Part shown: one piece after another, positions 21,814 through 33,617 of the stretch
How the letters are laid out: every line of letters starts with the position of its first letter
How positions within the stretch are numbered: position 1 is the stretch's first letter
Source of the DNA: Brachionus rotundiformis
Lineage: Eukaryota > Rotifera > Eurotatoria > Ploima > Brachionidae
DNA: 64,000 bases
NCBI GenBank assembly: GCA_016802295.1
Contig: JAESIW010000065.1
Location: forward strand, 992,001 to 1,056,000
Direction: 5' to 3'
Notes under the pieces: model-generated
Told to the model about the DNA's origin: nothing
Databases searched by the model: none
The model's input: only the letters and a program-made list of their open reading frames with translations
Translations under genes and position numbers: made by a program

Positions 21814-24559
21814 TTATCTACGACGAGATTTGATGACCAAAGTCATAAAGGCCAATAGCCTCCATCCAATGGTTAGTATAATTAAACAAACTATATTAAC
21901 TTTAAAATTTTTTGGATCAAGCTTATAAAAATCCAACACTTCATTTCCCTTTTCAAATCTCCTTAAACAATCAGGATCTTCTGGATAATCACATTCGATT
22001 GACTCAATACCTTCGAATTGATTTACCAAAAGATTTTCTGTCCCATAGCTAAACCAAGACAAATATCTTAAGAGAAGGAAATATGTTGGAACATCTCTAA
22101 GGAAAAAAAATAATTAAAATATTTTCTAAATGTTAAAATTACTCTGAATTTAGTAGAACTCCGCTGAATATCATGAAGGGAGCCAGAATTGGTCCAGTCA
22201 GTGCCAACGCAGTATTGGTGTTGGGTGAAACAGCAGACAAAAATGTACCAAATGAAACAGCACATTGAGCTACTAGTATAATTATACTAATACAAATTAT
22301 AAATCTGTTGCCTTCGCTACTCAAATCACTCATCCAGTAAATAATTGTCACAAATATAATAGGAATGACTACAAAAATTGGCAAATCAATCAGGGTCCTA
22401 GACATGTAGTAGCTAATCACCCGATACATTCTGTTTTGGTGTTCTCTTATAAATATTGGAATCTCTGCCGGAAATGTCTATTTAAAAAAAATAATAAAAG
22501 ACTTAAAGTTTATTTAATTTTATAATTTTTACGTTGATGACTGATATAATGCTTCCGAAACTGTTGTTTGACTCACATAAAAAAAGTAAACTTGTTATAT
22601 TTTGAATTCCTTTTTGATTTATTTTTAATTTAAAATAAATAATGCCAAAAAGAAGAGCAACAAACTTATTTTTTAATTAATTAAAAATATTTTAAAACTT
22701 TGAATCTTACTATCGATTGAATCAATTGAACACGTAAAGCCATTGGTGATCTAATATTAACTATTATGTTTCGCCACAATAGCCAATACATTTGTGTAAA
22801 AAAACCTGTTCTGTATCTAATTTTTTTGGAAAATTTAAGCAAAAAAATTAAGAGTATTTTACCTCAGCGTATTAGTTCGTATTTTAAATAAAAATCTGGG
22901 CTTGTGAAAAAATTAAAAAAGATGAATTTGAGAATAAACTAAATTATTTTGAAGTTTTATTAAAATCATTTTCAATCTAATATTTAATTATAAAATCATT
23001 AAAGCAATTCAAAATTTATCATTGCCGATTATAAATAAATACTTACCTTCTTATAATTAAGATATTGAAAAATATTTTAATGTTTACAAAATAATGCTGA
23101 ACAGATAAAATAGTTAACTTTACAAACAGATAAAAATAAAAATGGTCCCTTAATTTTCATTTTTTAAAATATTTAATTTGATTTAATAAAAAAAATTGTT
23201 CTAAAATTAAGCTTAAGTAAATAATCCCAAATTTTTTAAAATAAAATACGATTTTAATATTATTTAAATAAAGAAAACCTACTCGTTAGTCGCTTTAAAG
23301 CTTATTTGATTTTGTGATGATTTTTTATCACATGATTTTTTGATTTCTGCTTTTAAACTTTCACTATAATCTGAATGTTCAAATCCATCACAAATTTTCT
23401 TGAAAAAAAATTAATTTAAAAAGCAAAAATATTTTTTGTACTTTACTTTGATTCTACTAATACTATTTTCTTTGTCAGATGGAACATTAGCAAGGGTTTT
23501 TATATAAAAGTCAGCTGGATTGTAATTTACGGGTACCTTATATCCTTGAGATTCAAAAAACTGGCTACAATTATTAATGGAACCATTGTATGCCAGATGG
23601 CCTTCTGAAAGCAAACATAATCTATCAAACATTTCGAATATTTCGCTGGATGGCTGATGAATTGTGCAGATGATGGTGCGCCCTTGTTTTGCCAAGCTTT
23701 TCATGCATTCCATTACTGAAAGAGCAATAAATGAGTCAAGACCACTGGTAGGCTCATCACAGAAAAGAATTAGTGGATCAGTGAGAATTTCACAGGCAAA
23801 CGCCAAGCGACGCTTTTCACCTCCGCTTATTCCCTTTTTGCCTTGAATGTCAACAGGAATGTTTTGACACTTTTTTAAGTTTAACTTAGGGAAAATGTTA
23901 TTACTTTAGGTAAAAAAATTATTTTAAGTCTACATCTTGCATAACTTCTTCGACTCGTTGCAATCGTTTTTCTTTGCCAAACGATTTATCCATTCGCAGC
24001 ATTGCCTGAAAAAGAAGGGTCTCTTTTACCGTCAAAGATTCGATAAACAAGTCATCTTGCTGAACATAACCACTTATGGATGACAATTCATTCTGCGATT
24101 TGACCAATTGGCCATTTACTTTTATTTCTCCGTAAATATTTAATGATTCATTATTACGAAAATTTAGTGCATTTAATAAACTGGTTTTACCAGCACCACT
24201 AGCACCCATAATGGCGAGAATCTCATTAGACTCGGCAATACCACTAACTAATAAAATATTTAATTTATTTAACTTTTAAGCGACAAAATAGCTTTAATAG
24301 CTAGTACCATTGTTTATTATTGTTTTTGTAGATTGGAAGTTTTTCTCTTTTTTTTTAAACAAATTTGAAATTTTCAAATTATCTTTTTTGCTTGAAACAA
24401 CTGTCAAATTTTCCCAAGTTAGAGTAACAGTTTGATTGTTTTGCTCGATGGTCTTCTCAGTTTCATTTAAATTTGAATTCTTCGATAAATTAAAATAATT
24501 TCATTTAAATCAAATAATGGTCAAACATTTACCATCAACTCTAATGACTGTTCATTCAT
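21814..24559 (-). CDS. ABCG-type (White/ABCG) half-transporter
   Basis: Nine exons: 24533-24559, 24308-24479, 23934-24247, 23447-23884, 23283-23398, 22711-22816, 22533-22664, 22143-22477, 21814-22096; 640 aa, all phases consistent. The ATPase comes first: Walker A GASGAGKTS (81-89), Q-loop GYVQQDD, signature ISGGEKRR (190-197), Walker B LILFCDEPTSGLDS and IHQPSS. The membrane domain follows with six spans; FPAEIPIFIREH and the region around FGTFLSAVSPNTNTA are typical of ABCG proteins, and the last large loop has several Cys. ABCG proteins dimerise and export lipids, sterols or pigment precursors. Introns are mostly under 80 bp apart from one of about 460 bp before exon 6. Subfamily member not resolved. 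Confidence 0.92.
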
Positions 24560-25860
24560 TTCAAAACCTAAGACTATTCTAAATATTATTAGAGCTGGTT
24601 AATGCAGTACTTTTGTTAATTATTTTGTATTTTAGTGAATATTTGACTGAATTAAATTATAATTCGATAAAAATTTTCATAAAAATTTTATAATTTATGA
24701 TTTGGAATATTTATGAATCTATAAATTATTGCTAATAGTTTAATCAGCAGAAAAACTTATTTTTTAAACAATGTATTGTTTAGAAAAAAATCGATTTGTT
24801 TGTGATACGAATTATTAAATTGTGTATAAAAAATTTAAAAAATTTTATCAAATAATGATTGAGTAACACTTTCGTCAAACTTCTATTTTTTTTAACTAAA
24901 AATTGTTCGCATCAAGATTAAACAAATTTTTCATTAAAAAAGAACTATTGTTAACACTGTGCTTATAGTTTAACTTTTCGGAGAAAAGAATATCGACTAT
25001 TTTAATTCTTAAGGTGTAATTAAAGTCAATTAATAAATTATATATCAAACTGAAAAACTTAGTTCACAACTTAGTAATATTTTAATAAGTTTTTTTTCTT
25101 TAATCGTGCAAATTTATTCTAGGTTGATCTTGAATGAAATATTGATCGTAATTGTAACTAACTAATTGATATAGAAATGACAAAACTTTAAATAAAAAAC
25201 CTATTTTTATCATAATTATTCCTAAAATTTTATCGAGATTTTAATTTTAAAATTTTAATAGTTATCATTTGAAACTAACTTTAGAACCAAAGTAACAGAG
25301 TACATGGAAAAGTATTGAATTTAGCTGAATTTTTAGTAGTTAAAATAGGTTGATACCTTACGCATGATAACATTACTAAATTACTTTGCTAGTACAAACT
25401 CTTTATTCTAAGATAAAAAGACTAAGTTTTTGAATCCATTAGTTTGAATTTTTTTTAAAAACAATTGTATAATTTATTTAAATTATTTAAGCTAAACCCC
25501 ATTCTACTTTTGAATAGATCCTTTCGAAAATATGAACACATTTTTTAAATCTTTCTTTTATGTTTGTCTTTTTTCTGTTGTTTTGAGAAAATGAGAGCAA
25601 ATAAGCTTAATCATAAACTAAAACTAAATTCTCGTTTTTTTAAAATTATATATTTTAAAATTTTAATTTGATAAATAATTTTTATCGAACAAAAAAGGAG
25701 CTGATTTCTAAATTTTTAGTGATTAATAGCTTAATTTTTTATAAATTTTTTAAAAAAATCTCACTTTTAATGATTGCAGGATTTATAGAATTATCTTAAT
25801 GTCATATTTTATTTCATTCCAATAATAATAAAAGTAAATTAGAATAATCTTGATAATTAA

Positions 25861-25926
25861 TATACTAATTTAAAAGTATTAGTAATAAGTTGCAGTAATT
25901 ATTACTGATACTTTTAAATTAGTATA
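25861..25926. repeat. 28-bp inverted repeat (hairpin)
   Basis: Arms 25861-25888 and 25899-25926 are complementary over 28 bp with one mismatch, separated by a 10-base spacer. It could fold into a cruciform or RNA hairpin, or be a collapsed foldback element. Confidence 0.85.
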
Positions 25927-25939
25927 GTCCAGGCTAGTC

Positions 25940-26200
25940 CAAGCAAAGTTCTGATGAACTATAGCAGTTGATTCATTGCGTTTCACCACCTAAACGTTTA
26001 GACTAGTTTCATCTAAGATTTTACTGTCAGGTGTTGTATTTAAGCTGTATTTTAAACGTTTTCTGAAATTCACAATCTCTTTATTGTTCACATTTGGATT
26101 AGATACTTCTTGTTTTTAGACTTGGTAATTTCAGTCTAGATAGCGGTTGTGGATACTTTAAATCTGCAAGTTTAGATGCTACATAAATTAACTTGTCATA
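25940..26200 (-). mobile_element. possible LINE fragment
   Basis: The base composition here is less AT-rich than its surroundings. The minus strand reads LADLKYPQPLSRLKLPSLKTRS, shown here as overlapping blocks LADLKYP and RLKLPSLKTR, followed in another frame by NNKEIVNFRKRLKYS. The first block resembles the 'RLKxLxLPSLxxRR' stretch downstream of the reverse transcriptase in some LINE polyproteins. Stops interrupt both. The call rests on weak pattern similarity. Confidence 0.3.
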
Positions 26201-26341
26201 TAATATTATTTGATATCGTTTTTTTAAACTTTCCTCATATCAGTTGATATCAACCAATATCAGCTAATATTAGGTGAATTCAAATGTGAATTTCTTTATG
26301 TAAAAATATTACAGCTAATAGCTGATATCAGATATCATATA

Positions 26342-26363
26342 ATACCATCTGACCAGATGGTAT
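26342..26363. repeat. 22-bp palindrome
   Basis: ATACCATCTG and CAGATGGTAT flank a 2-base centre. It lies just after several GATATC-containing near-palindromes (26220-26340). Confidence 0.7.
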
Positions 26364-27592
26364 AATTTCCGTGACTGTAACCAAAAATAGTCGTGACTAA
26401 TTAATATACTTATCCAACAATTATTTATTAATTTATCTTATTTAAATTATTTTAAATAATCCATTTAAAGTTTAAGCCTTTGTGTAGCACAATAACATAC
26501 TATAATTTACTTTTTGCTAAAAATAAAATTTAAATCTCGTAATTGAATCATGACTCTTTACCCACAAAGGTAAAAATATTTTTAATAGTTTAATCTGTTT
26601 AAAAAATATATTCTAATGAATTTAATTATTTGTCTATTAAACAGTTAAAATGAACTGACATTTTTGTATATAAATAAATTTTGTAAATATTATTAAATTA
26701 AATGTTAAAAATACTAAAACACTCAATTGAAACTATGCAAAGGATAATAAAATAATTAATTTCTTGTCTTTTGTCTTTTTTCATAATTGAAAATTCACCT
26801 GATGAAAAAAAAATCTTGATTAAAATTTTAAGTACAATTTAGCTAAGTTTTTATTTTAATAAAATAAAATAAAATTTTGCTTGTAGCTTTGGGAATAAAT
26901 TTAAGACGTCAGTGTGAAAAAATAAACAAACTAAAGGCTGTTAACGTGCTCATTTCTATTCATAATACATTATTAGCATTCTTACAGATTATTTTCAATA
27001 GTAAAAAAACTATAAAATTTACACTAAAATAGAATTCAATTATAATTTAAAAGAAATTAATTGAGTCATCATTCACGTAATTAAAAAATAAAGTTTTCAC
27101 ATCATAACTTATTTTCAAAAAGTTGTATCTATACTAATAGCATAATATTCTGTTTTATCTAGCTTTGTTTAGCAAAAAAAGTATTATATAAAATCAATAT
27201 AATTTTTATAGAAATAAAATACATTCCAATGAATAAAAAAAAATTTTTTTTTATTGTCTATCTATTAGAATAAATATTATATTGATTTTTTTGCCATTAT
27301 CATTACATTTCCTGGTTTTAGAATGAAATTCGAATTAGATCCGAAAATTAATTTATTAAGATTTTAAAGTTAGTAAATTTTAATCCGAAAAATCAGTCAT
27401 TAACGTCAATCTAATTGTAAATTTAATTCATAAAATTAACTAATTATTTCATCAAGTATAAATAAATTTAAAATTTAAAATTCAAAATTTTTTTATTTAG
27501 ATTTTATTTGAAAATTTATCATATAAAAAAGATTCAATTAATTATTTTAATTACATTATATTCAAATGAGTATCAAATTTAAAATATTTACA

Positions 27593-28342
27593 CTAATATT
27601 TCCTATCTTGGAAGTTGACATTTTTCGCTAATTTCTCTCTAAAACTATTATAAGTAGGCAGTTTGTCTACCTGTTGACTATTAGTAAATATTTCGTTATA
27701 TTTAGGAGGCTCTTCTTTTTTATTAGCTTGATAATTTTCGTCAAAATCGACATATACAAATGATAAATTTGGATTTTCGAAAGCGTTGGTGGTTTCGGTG
27801 TGTACTTGAGAACCGGAAGTAGATTGGCGAATAAATCTTGACTTACAACAGTAAGTTAAACTTATTAAAGTAAAAATAATCATGACAATAGACAAACACG
27901 GCATTCCAATAGATAACATTAAGGTATAAATATTTATAGATACATCAAAATTGGTTTTGGATAAATCATGATCATTTAATATCGGTGTAACTTGTGGCTT
28001 GCATTTACACAAGCAAATTTCTGAACAATTTGTACATGTACTGTTTTGTTTTTCGCAGCACGTGCAGTTTGAAGAAATGGCCAATTTTTTATTTTCCTGT
28101 TCCAAAGCCTTTGCTTCACTGTTTTCCATTTCACTATTTAGAGCTTGGCTATTTAAAAAGCTAAATATCAAATTTATTATTTGACCCATTCCGTTCTGGT
28201 CCGAGTTTTGAAAATTGTCCCGAGTTGCCACTCTATCCGACTCATTTGATTTAAATTTAATTATTTCGATAATTGAAGTCGAGTCGGCAGCGGCATAATT
28301 CAATTGCCAGACTAAAATATTTACTAAAATTACCAAGTTCAT
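27593..28342 (-). CDS. single-pass membrane protein with cytoplasmic PY motifs
   Basis: Intronless, 249 aa, ATG start. Residues 1-20 form a signal peptide (MNLVILVNILVWQLNYAAA). The ectodomain has N-glycosylation sites and a compact Cys cluster (about residues 93-116: NCTCCEK, CTNC, CLCKCK). One membrane span lies at about 138-165, directly followed by a CC pair (palmitoylation possible). The cytoplasmic tail carries PPKY and LPTY, the PPxY and LPxY forms bound by WW domains of Nedd4-type ubiquitin ligases. This suggests a regulated or adaptor membrane protein. I do not recognise an orthologue. Confidence 0.72.
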   Translation of the reverse strand: MNLVILVNILVWQLNYAAADSTSIIEIIKFKSNESDRVATRDNFQNSDQNGMGQIINLIFSFLNSQALNSEMENSEAKALEQENKKLAISSNCTCCEKQNSTCTNCSEICLCKCKPQVTPILNDHDLSKTNFDVSINIYTLMLSIGMPCLSIVMIIFTLISLTYCCKSRFIRQSTSGSQVHTETTNAFENPNLSFVYVDFDENYQANKKEEPPKYNEIFTNSQQVDKLPTYNSFREKLAKNVNFQDRKY

Positions 28343-31300
28343 TTCGATTTGACAATAATTTATTTTATTGTGCTTAAAATAGGTTCATATTTTTAACAAA
28401 CCAAAAATAAGAATCAAACTATCTAAAAAAAGGTCATACTTTATTGCGACAATTTATTTAAATGATATTTAAACTTAGATACTTAAAATATCTTTTTTAT
28501 TTTATTATTTTAAAGTGATATTTATCTTGGTCATATAAAATACTACCTTAAAATTTTGAACAATAATTTAATTATCAAATTAGGGAGTGATTTTGGGATT
28601 TTGAAATTTTTGAAAACAATGAAATAATATTAGATCATTAAAATTTTAACTTTTGAAAAATTTAAAACTCTTTTGACAAAAAATATTTTAACTAATCTGG
28701 TTTCTTTTAAATGTGTAAAATTAGATATTTCTATATAGGGAAAGATTTAATCGATTTTAAACAGACAATTTATTAAAATGGCTAATATATTTAAAATTTA
28801 TCATTCATCGTGAAAAATGATAATGATCGAAAAATCAAATTTAACAAAAAAATTAAAGAAACTAAGCGAAAAAAGAGAAAATTTTGACAAAAAATTCAAG
28901 AAAGTTATAGTAAAAATCCTTGAAAGATAATTTCTTTTATCTAGAATCAAATTTTTTCAGAACTAAATGAAAATTCTCCGTAATCTTACAGTTTTATTGA
29001 ATATATTAAATCTAACTCTGATAAGATATAATTTTTAAAACTTTATTTTGCTTTAATCAAATTACAATACTAAAAAAACTAAAAAGATTTAATATTTGCT
29101 CGAGGATTTTATTCTAATTCAACTAAGAAATATCCTTGGCTTGTAAAAAATTAAGCCATATGCAGTTTTTAATCAAAAAAATATAAAAATTAATCAATTT
29201 CTTTGGAAAAGTATAATTAAATTTCAAAAGTGGCTTTCAAATAAAACAAGCTACAATTGCTATTTTCATACTGACTTAGTCTAGGTTTTAGTTCAGATCA
29301 AAAAATTATATTTGAAAACTTTATCAAAATCTATGCTAATTTTTAATTAAACCCAAAAAAAAGCTATACGGTTTTGGGAATGACTTAAAATAAAAATTAA
29401 TAATTGTTTATTTTTGTAATTAAAAAAAAATATTTTCGCTATTTCGGATCAAAGTTTAGAATACTAGAGTCGTTTTTTTATTAATTTAAAAAACTCTGTT
29501 GCAAACTTATGCAACAAAGTATTAGCTTAAACTTCTCTATCTTACATAACTAGTTTTTGTGACAAAATTAGAATATTTTTGAGATGTATGGATTAGACTG
29601 TGTGTGATATTTTCTAGAACTAGTCTAAGCTTGTGAATGTGATATTGTTGCCAGAATATTAACCATTTATGAGGATAATTATTGTTTTTTTGCTTCATCT
29701 TAAACTTAAATTTGCACAAACTTGGTTTTAATTGTTGAAATTTATAAATTCTAGTTGACAAATTAGACCAAATTATATCGCTTTACATTAATATATAAAA
29801 TATCTAAATTTTTATGCATCTTTAAATACTACAAGCACAAATTTTAATTTAAAATTACAATGGAACAGAACAAATAGACCGACAAGCGTTTGTTTGAGTA
29901 GACACATATAAAGATTTAAATTTGAATTTTTATCATTTTAATTATTTTTTTTAATTTGCCTCATAAAAATCTAATCACATACTTCTATATTTGTATTGAA
30001 AATAAATTCAAAATAAAGAAAAACATTTAAATGTTGGATATCAAAAGCGGTTTTATGTTTTTTTAAATTGTTTTAAAATCTCATTATAATTCTAAATACA
30101 CTTGAATTAATCATTTCAAAATTACATGTATCATATTTTTTAATCGCTTAATTCTTAAGAAAAATAGAAACAATGTTATTTTAAATATTTTAAATAAAAA
30201 TATACTATCCAAATATTCAAAAAAAACTGATATATAAATCATCTAAAATCCTGTCTAAAATAAAAGGTTTACCTTTTTTATAAAAAAATATATCCAAAGA
30301 TATATGACACATTAAAAATGACAGCCTTTAGCTCTATATCTAATTGATAACCTAGACTTTCATCAACGATTGCTTAAAAAACCTTAAAAATTAAAAAGCC
30401 TTAGTTTAAAACTAAATAAAATCTAATTTTCTATAAAGTCTCAATAAGTTAATCATTTTAAAAAGGTGTCGAGACGGTCGCATAATGAGAATCAACTAAG
30501 AATTTTGAAGCGAATTGAAAGTATATGTGACAAATGGTCTTAATTTTACAATGCTTTAAATTTAGTCTATCTAAAAAAACTGATTAAAAAGTGTATAATT
30601 TGTTAAGAGTCATCAAAGAAATAAAGATTGGTCTCAAAAAGTTCATTTATGCGCATAGCAACTGAGCAGATCTATTAATTTAATTTAGAATTTTAATCTT
30701 TGAACATGGCTGATTTGAATTAACATCCGAAAATATTCAAAAAGGAATAAAAATAATTTTTAATTCTAAAATCTATTTTCACAATAAATCATTAAAATAA
30801 ATACTAGACTGGTCAAATCTTTTTTTAAATTATTCAAATTAACTAAAGTTCACAGTGTCTTGATTTTAAAGCTGAATTTCGAAAAAAAATAATGGGTCAT
30901 TTAAAGAGAAATCTTAATAAAAAACTTAAACCAGTTTATTTTTTGATTAATTTAATTTTATTAATTCTGCCGATAATAAACGAAAGAACATAAAATATTT
31001 TTAAGCAAATCTCATAAGAATGATGCTTTTATAAACCTTTTAAATAAATAAATTTTTGATTTTTTTAAATATCGATTATTAAAACAATCAAGAAAAAAAT
31101 TGAGAAAAAAATGGAGAAATTTTTTTTTGAATTTTAAAACATACATTTACATACTTATATTATGGAATATAAAACAAGTTCTATATGAACAACTCTATTT
31201 GAATTGGTTTGTTGTCATTCTAGTCGCATGAGGCGAAGTTTTCAAGAGATTTTTGATTTAAATTTCAATTTAGACTAGCTAAACAAATCTTATATTACAA

Positions 31301-31430
31301 AATTTTCAATATTAATAAATACTATTGTTATAATTTTTTAAACTTTTTTTTTATAAATATTTAAAATTTGCTTTTTGAGTGTTATTTTTTTAAATAAAAT
31401 ATTAAATTAGGTTCTAGATTTTTTTTAATT
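28343..31430. other. intergenic, AT-rich
   Basis: Three kb with no frame, RNA gene or transposon that I can support. Short frames here begin at TTG or lack any family features. Confidence 0.55.
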
Positions 31431-31880
31431 ATGAGAGAAAATTCAGCCAAACTAGGAATTCTAGATTCAGCTCATTGGGACGGACTAGTGAGCAAACTTT
31501 TTAAAAAAAAAATTTTTTGCTAAAATTTGCGTGACAATAAATTTTTGGTTAATTATTTTAGGTAAATGAGCTTGATAAATTTTACTAAACAATAAGTTAT
31601 GTTTGATTTAATTTTGTTATCTTGACTACACGTCTAAATTTAATGCTTAAATATGAATACTTAAAATTTTGCAATATATTATTTTGACCTAATTGAAGCT
31701 AAATTTTAGAATAAATTTTGAATTTGAATTAAATTATGAAAAATTAATTTAGTAATTTTAATTCATGGTCATTTTGCTAACTATGTCACCAATTGAACTA
31801 AACTTTTAACTTTCGTCTCGGTTGCTTAGTTCTAAATTTAAGCATTTATATTTTTTGTTTAGATTGTTTTTGCTAGGAAA

Positions 31881-33381
31881 ATGTCACACTATAAATCAAT
31901 TGATTTTTCCTATCTTGAATGGCTATTTTATACATTGTGCTCGGTTATATTTTTTCTATTTTATAATTTAATATGTGCATTTTCACTTCGAAAATTTGAA
32001 TTCCTAAGAACCCATTGGAACTTTTGGAGATTTAAGAACACGTTTATTTCGTGGAGCCATGCAGTTCTTGCTTCAATTCTATTTATTATCAAGTGATTAA
32101 TTTTTTTGGTCTCTAAGTGTCACAATTTGCATAATCAAATATTTTTTTCAAGTGTTTATCAAATGCCAGATCTTCTGGATGATATGATTAACGTTAGCAG
32201 CAAATTTTCCTATGTTGCCATTTGTGTTTCAAAAGGTAAATTCTATAAACTTAATTTGGCTCATAATTTTGGAATAATGTAAAAGCTTTCTAAAAATTAT
32301 TTTCCATTTTTCTAATTTTCATAGGTAACCATGAAAAAAATATATATTTTTTTTGATTTAGTAAAAAATTTACCCTCTAGACTCTCAACTCAGAGGGTTC
32401 TCGAAAAAAAAGAACTAAGTTAATTATTTGTTTGATTTAAATAGCTCTATTAAACTTATTTTATTAAATAAAAAATAATAGATTTTTATTAATTGTGTGA
32501 TTAACATTGGTATATTTTAATGAACATGAATTTGTCAGAGGCAAATCAAGTTTTGGTGTGTATTTTTAAATTTTAATTAGTAAAAAAATTATTGAAATAA
32601 TTTTCTGATCGAATTTATGATAAGTTAGTTCTAAAGAAATAGCAACAAAAAAAACAATTATTCCCACACATTTAAATTTAATATCATGACTAAAAATTAT
32701 TTTAAGGATACTTTATTTATGATGCTATTGATATAATATATTCAAACAAAAAATTATCGACTCAATCCAAAGAAGTGCTCTTACATCATGGCCTGGTATG
32801 TTTTTAACATTATTAATTGCCGAATTTTATTTTAGTTCTTTTCTCCTTCGAACAATTTTCCATGGTAACCAAATTATTAAATTCAAGCCATTTTAGTTCC
32901 ACTTTAATTTATTGTTTTACCTAATTATTAAAGAAATTTTTGAAGCAAATTTTTGATTTTAATTTTAATTTTTATAAACATTAAGATCATTTTCATATTT
33001 TCAATTACATTATCCCTGAATCGATATGTTGGTTATACAACTGCTGCCATATCAATCGAATTTAACACTGTGTTTCTGCACCTGAGATTTATGTCTGTTT
33101 TTTGCAACATAGATAAGAGTTCTTTAAAATTTAGACTTCTGAGCATACTAAACTTGGTCACTTTTGTTATTTTCCGATTATTTACTCTTTGCTGGATGAC
33201 CAGATGGATAATACTGAATCGTTCACTAATACCACCCGTATGGTTTAGTATAGGATCATTAGGCCTGGTTGTAATGATGATTATTAACATATTTCTACTT
33301 AAACGTTTAATCCAAAGCGATTTTAGTAAAGAGAAAACGAACACGAATGGCACTGAGTCATCAATTAGAAAGTCAAATTAG
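31881..33381 (+). CDS. TLC-domain protein (TLCD1/2-like)
   Basis: Four exons: 31881-32092, 32153-32235, 32707-32795, 32986-33381; 259 aa. Membrane segments start at about residues 14-35. WSHAVLASILF begins the TLC core; YFIYDAIDII, LLHHGLIIF and LNRYVGYTTAAISIEFNTVF carry the family's conserved HH and E residues, and WMTRWI follows. The pattern matches TLCD1/TLCD2, plasma-membrane proteins that limit polyunsaturated phospholipid content. Intron 2 (471 bp) is long for this window. An upstream in-frame mini-exon (31431-31487, MRENSAKLG) could splice to 31863 and extend the N-terminus by 25 residues; its use is uncertain. Confidence 0.85.
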
Positions 33382-33617
33382 CATTTGACGTCAAATTTAA
33401 TCCACAATTTACATCAAATTTTCAAATTTTTATGGAATAAAATAATTTGATAAAAATTTAATTTTTTCTTAACAAAAAATCATTTAATTCTAAATTTTAA
33501 AGTGACTTTGTCTTGTTTTATGAGAACATAATGGTTCAATTATTTAATTAGAATTTAATTTATTTAGATTAAAAAATAAATAAAAGTTTATTTTTACAAA
33601 GCCTTCAAAAATTTAAA

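Larger units (their letters stand above)
24560..27592. other. gene-poor region with inverted repeats
   Basis: Three kb without a supportable gene. It contains a long hairpin (25861-25926), a possible retroelement scrap (about 25940-26200) and a cluster of GATATC-type palindromes (26220-26365). Confidence 0.55.

Noticed and set aside
29537..29761. 74-residue minus-strand frame
   Set aside because: Begins at TTG, no recognisable domain, sits in featureless intergenic DNA.
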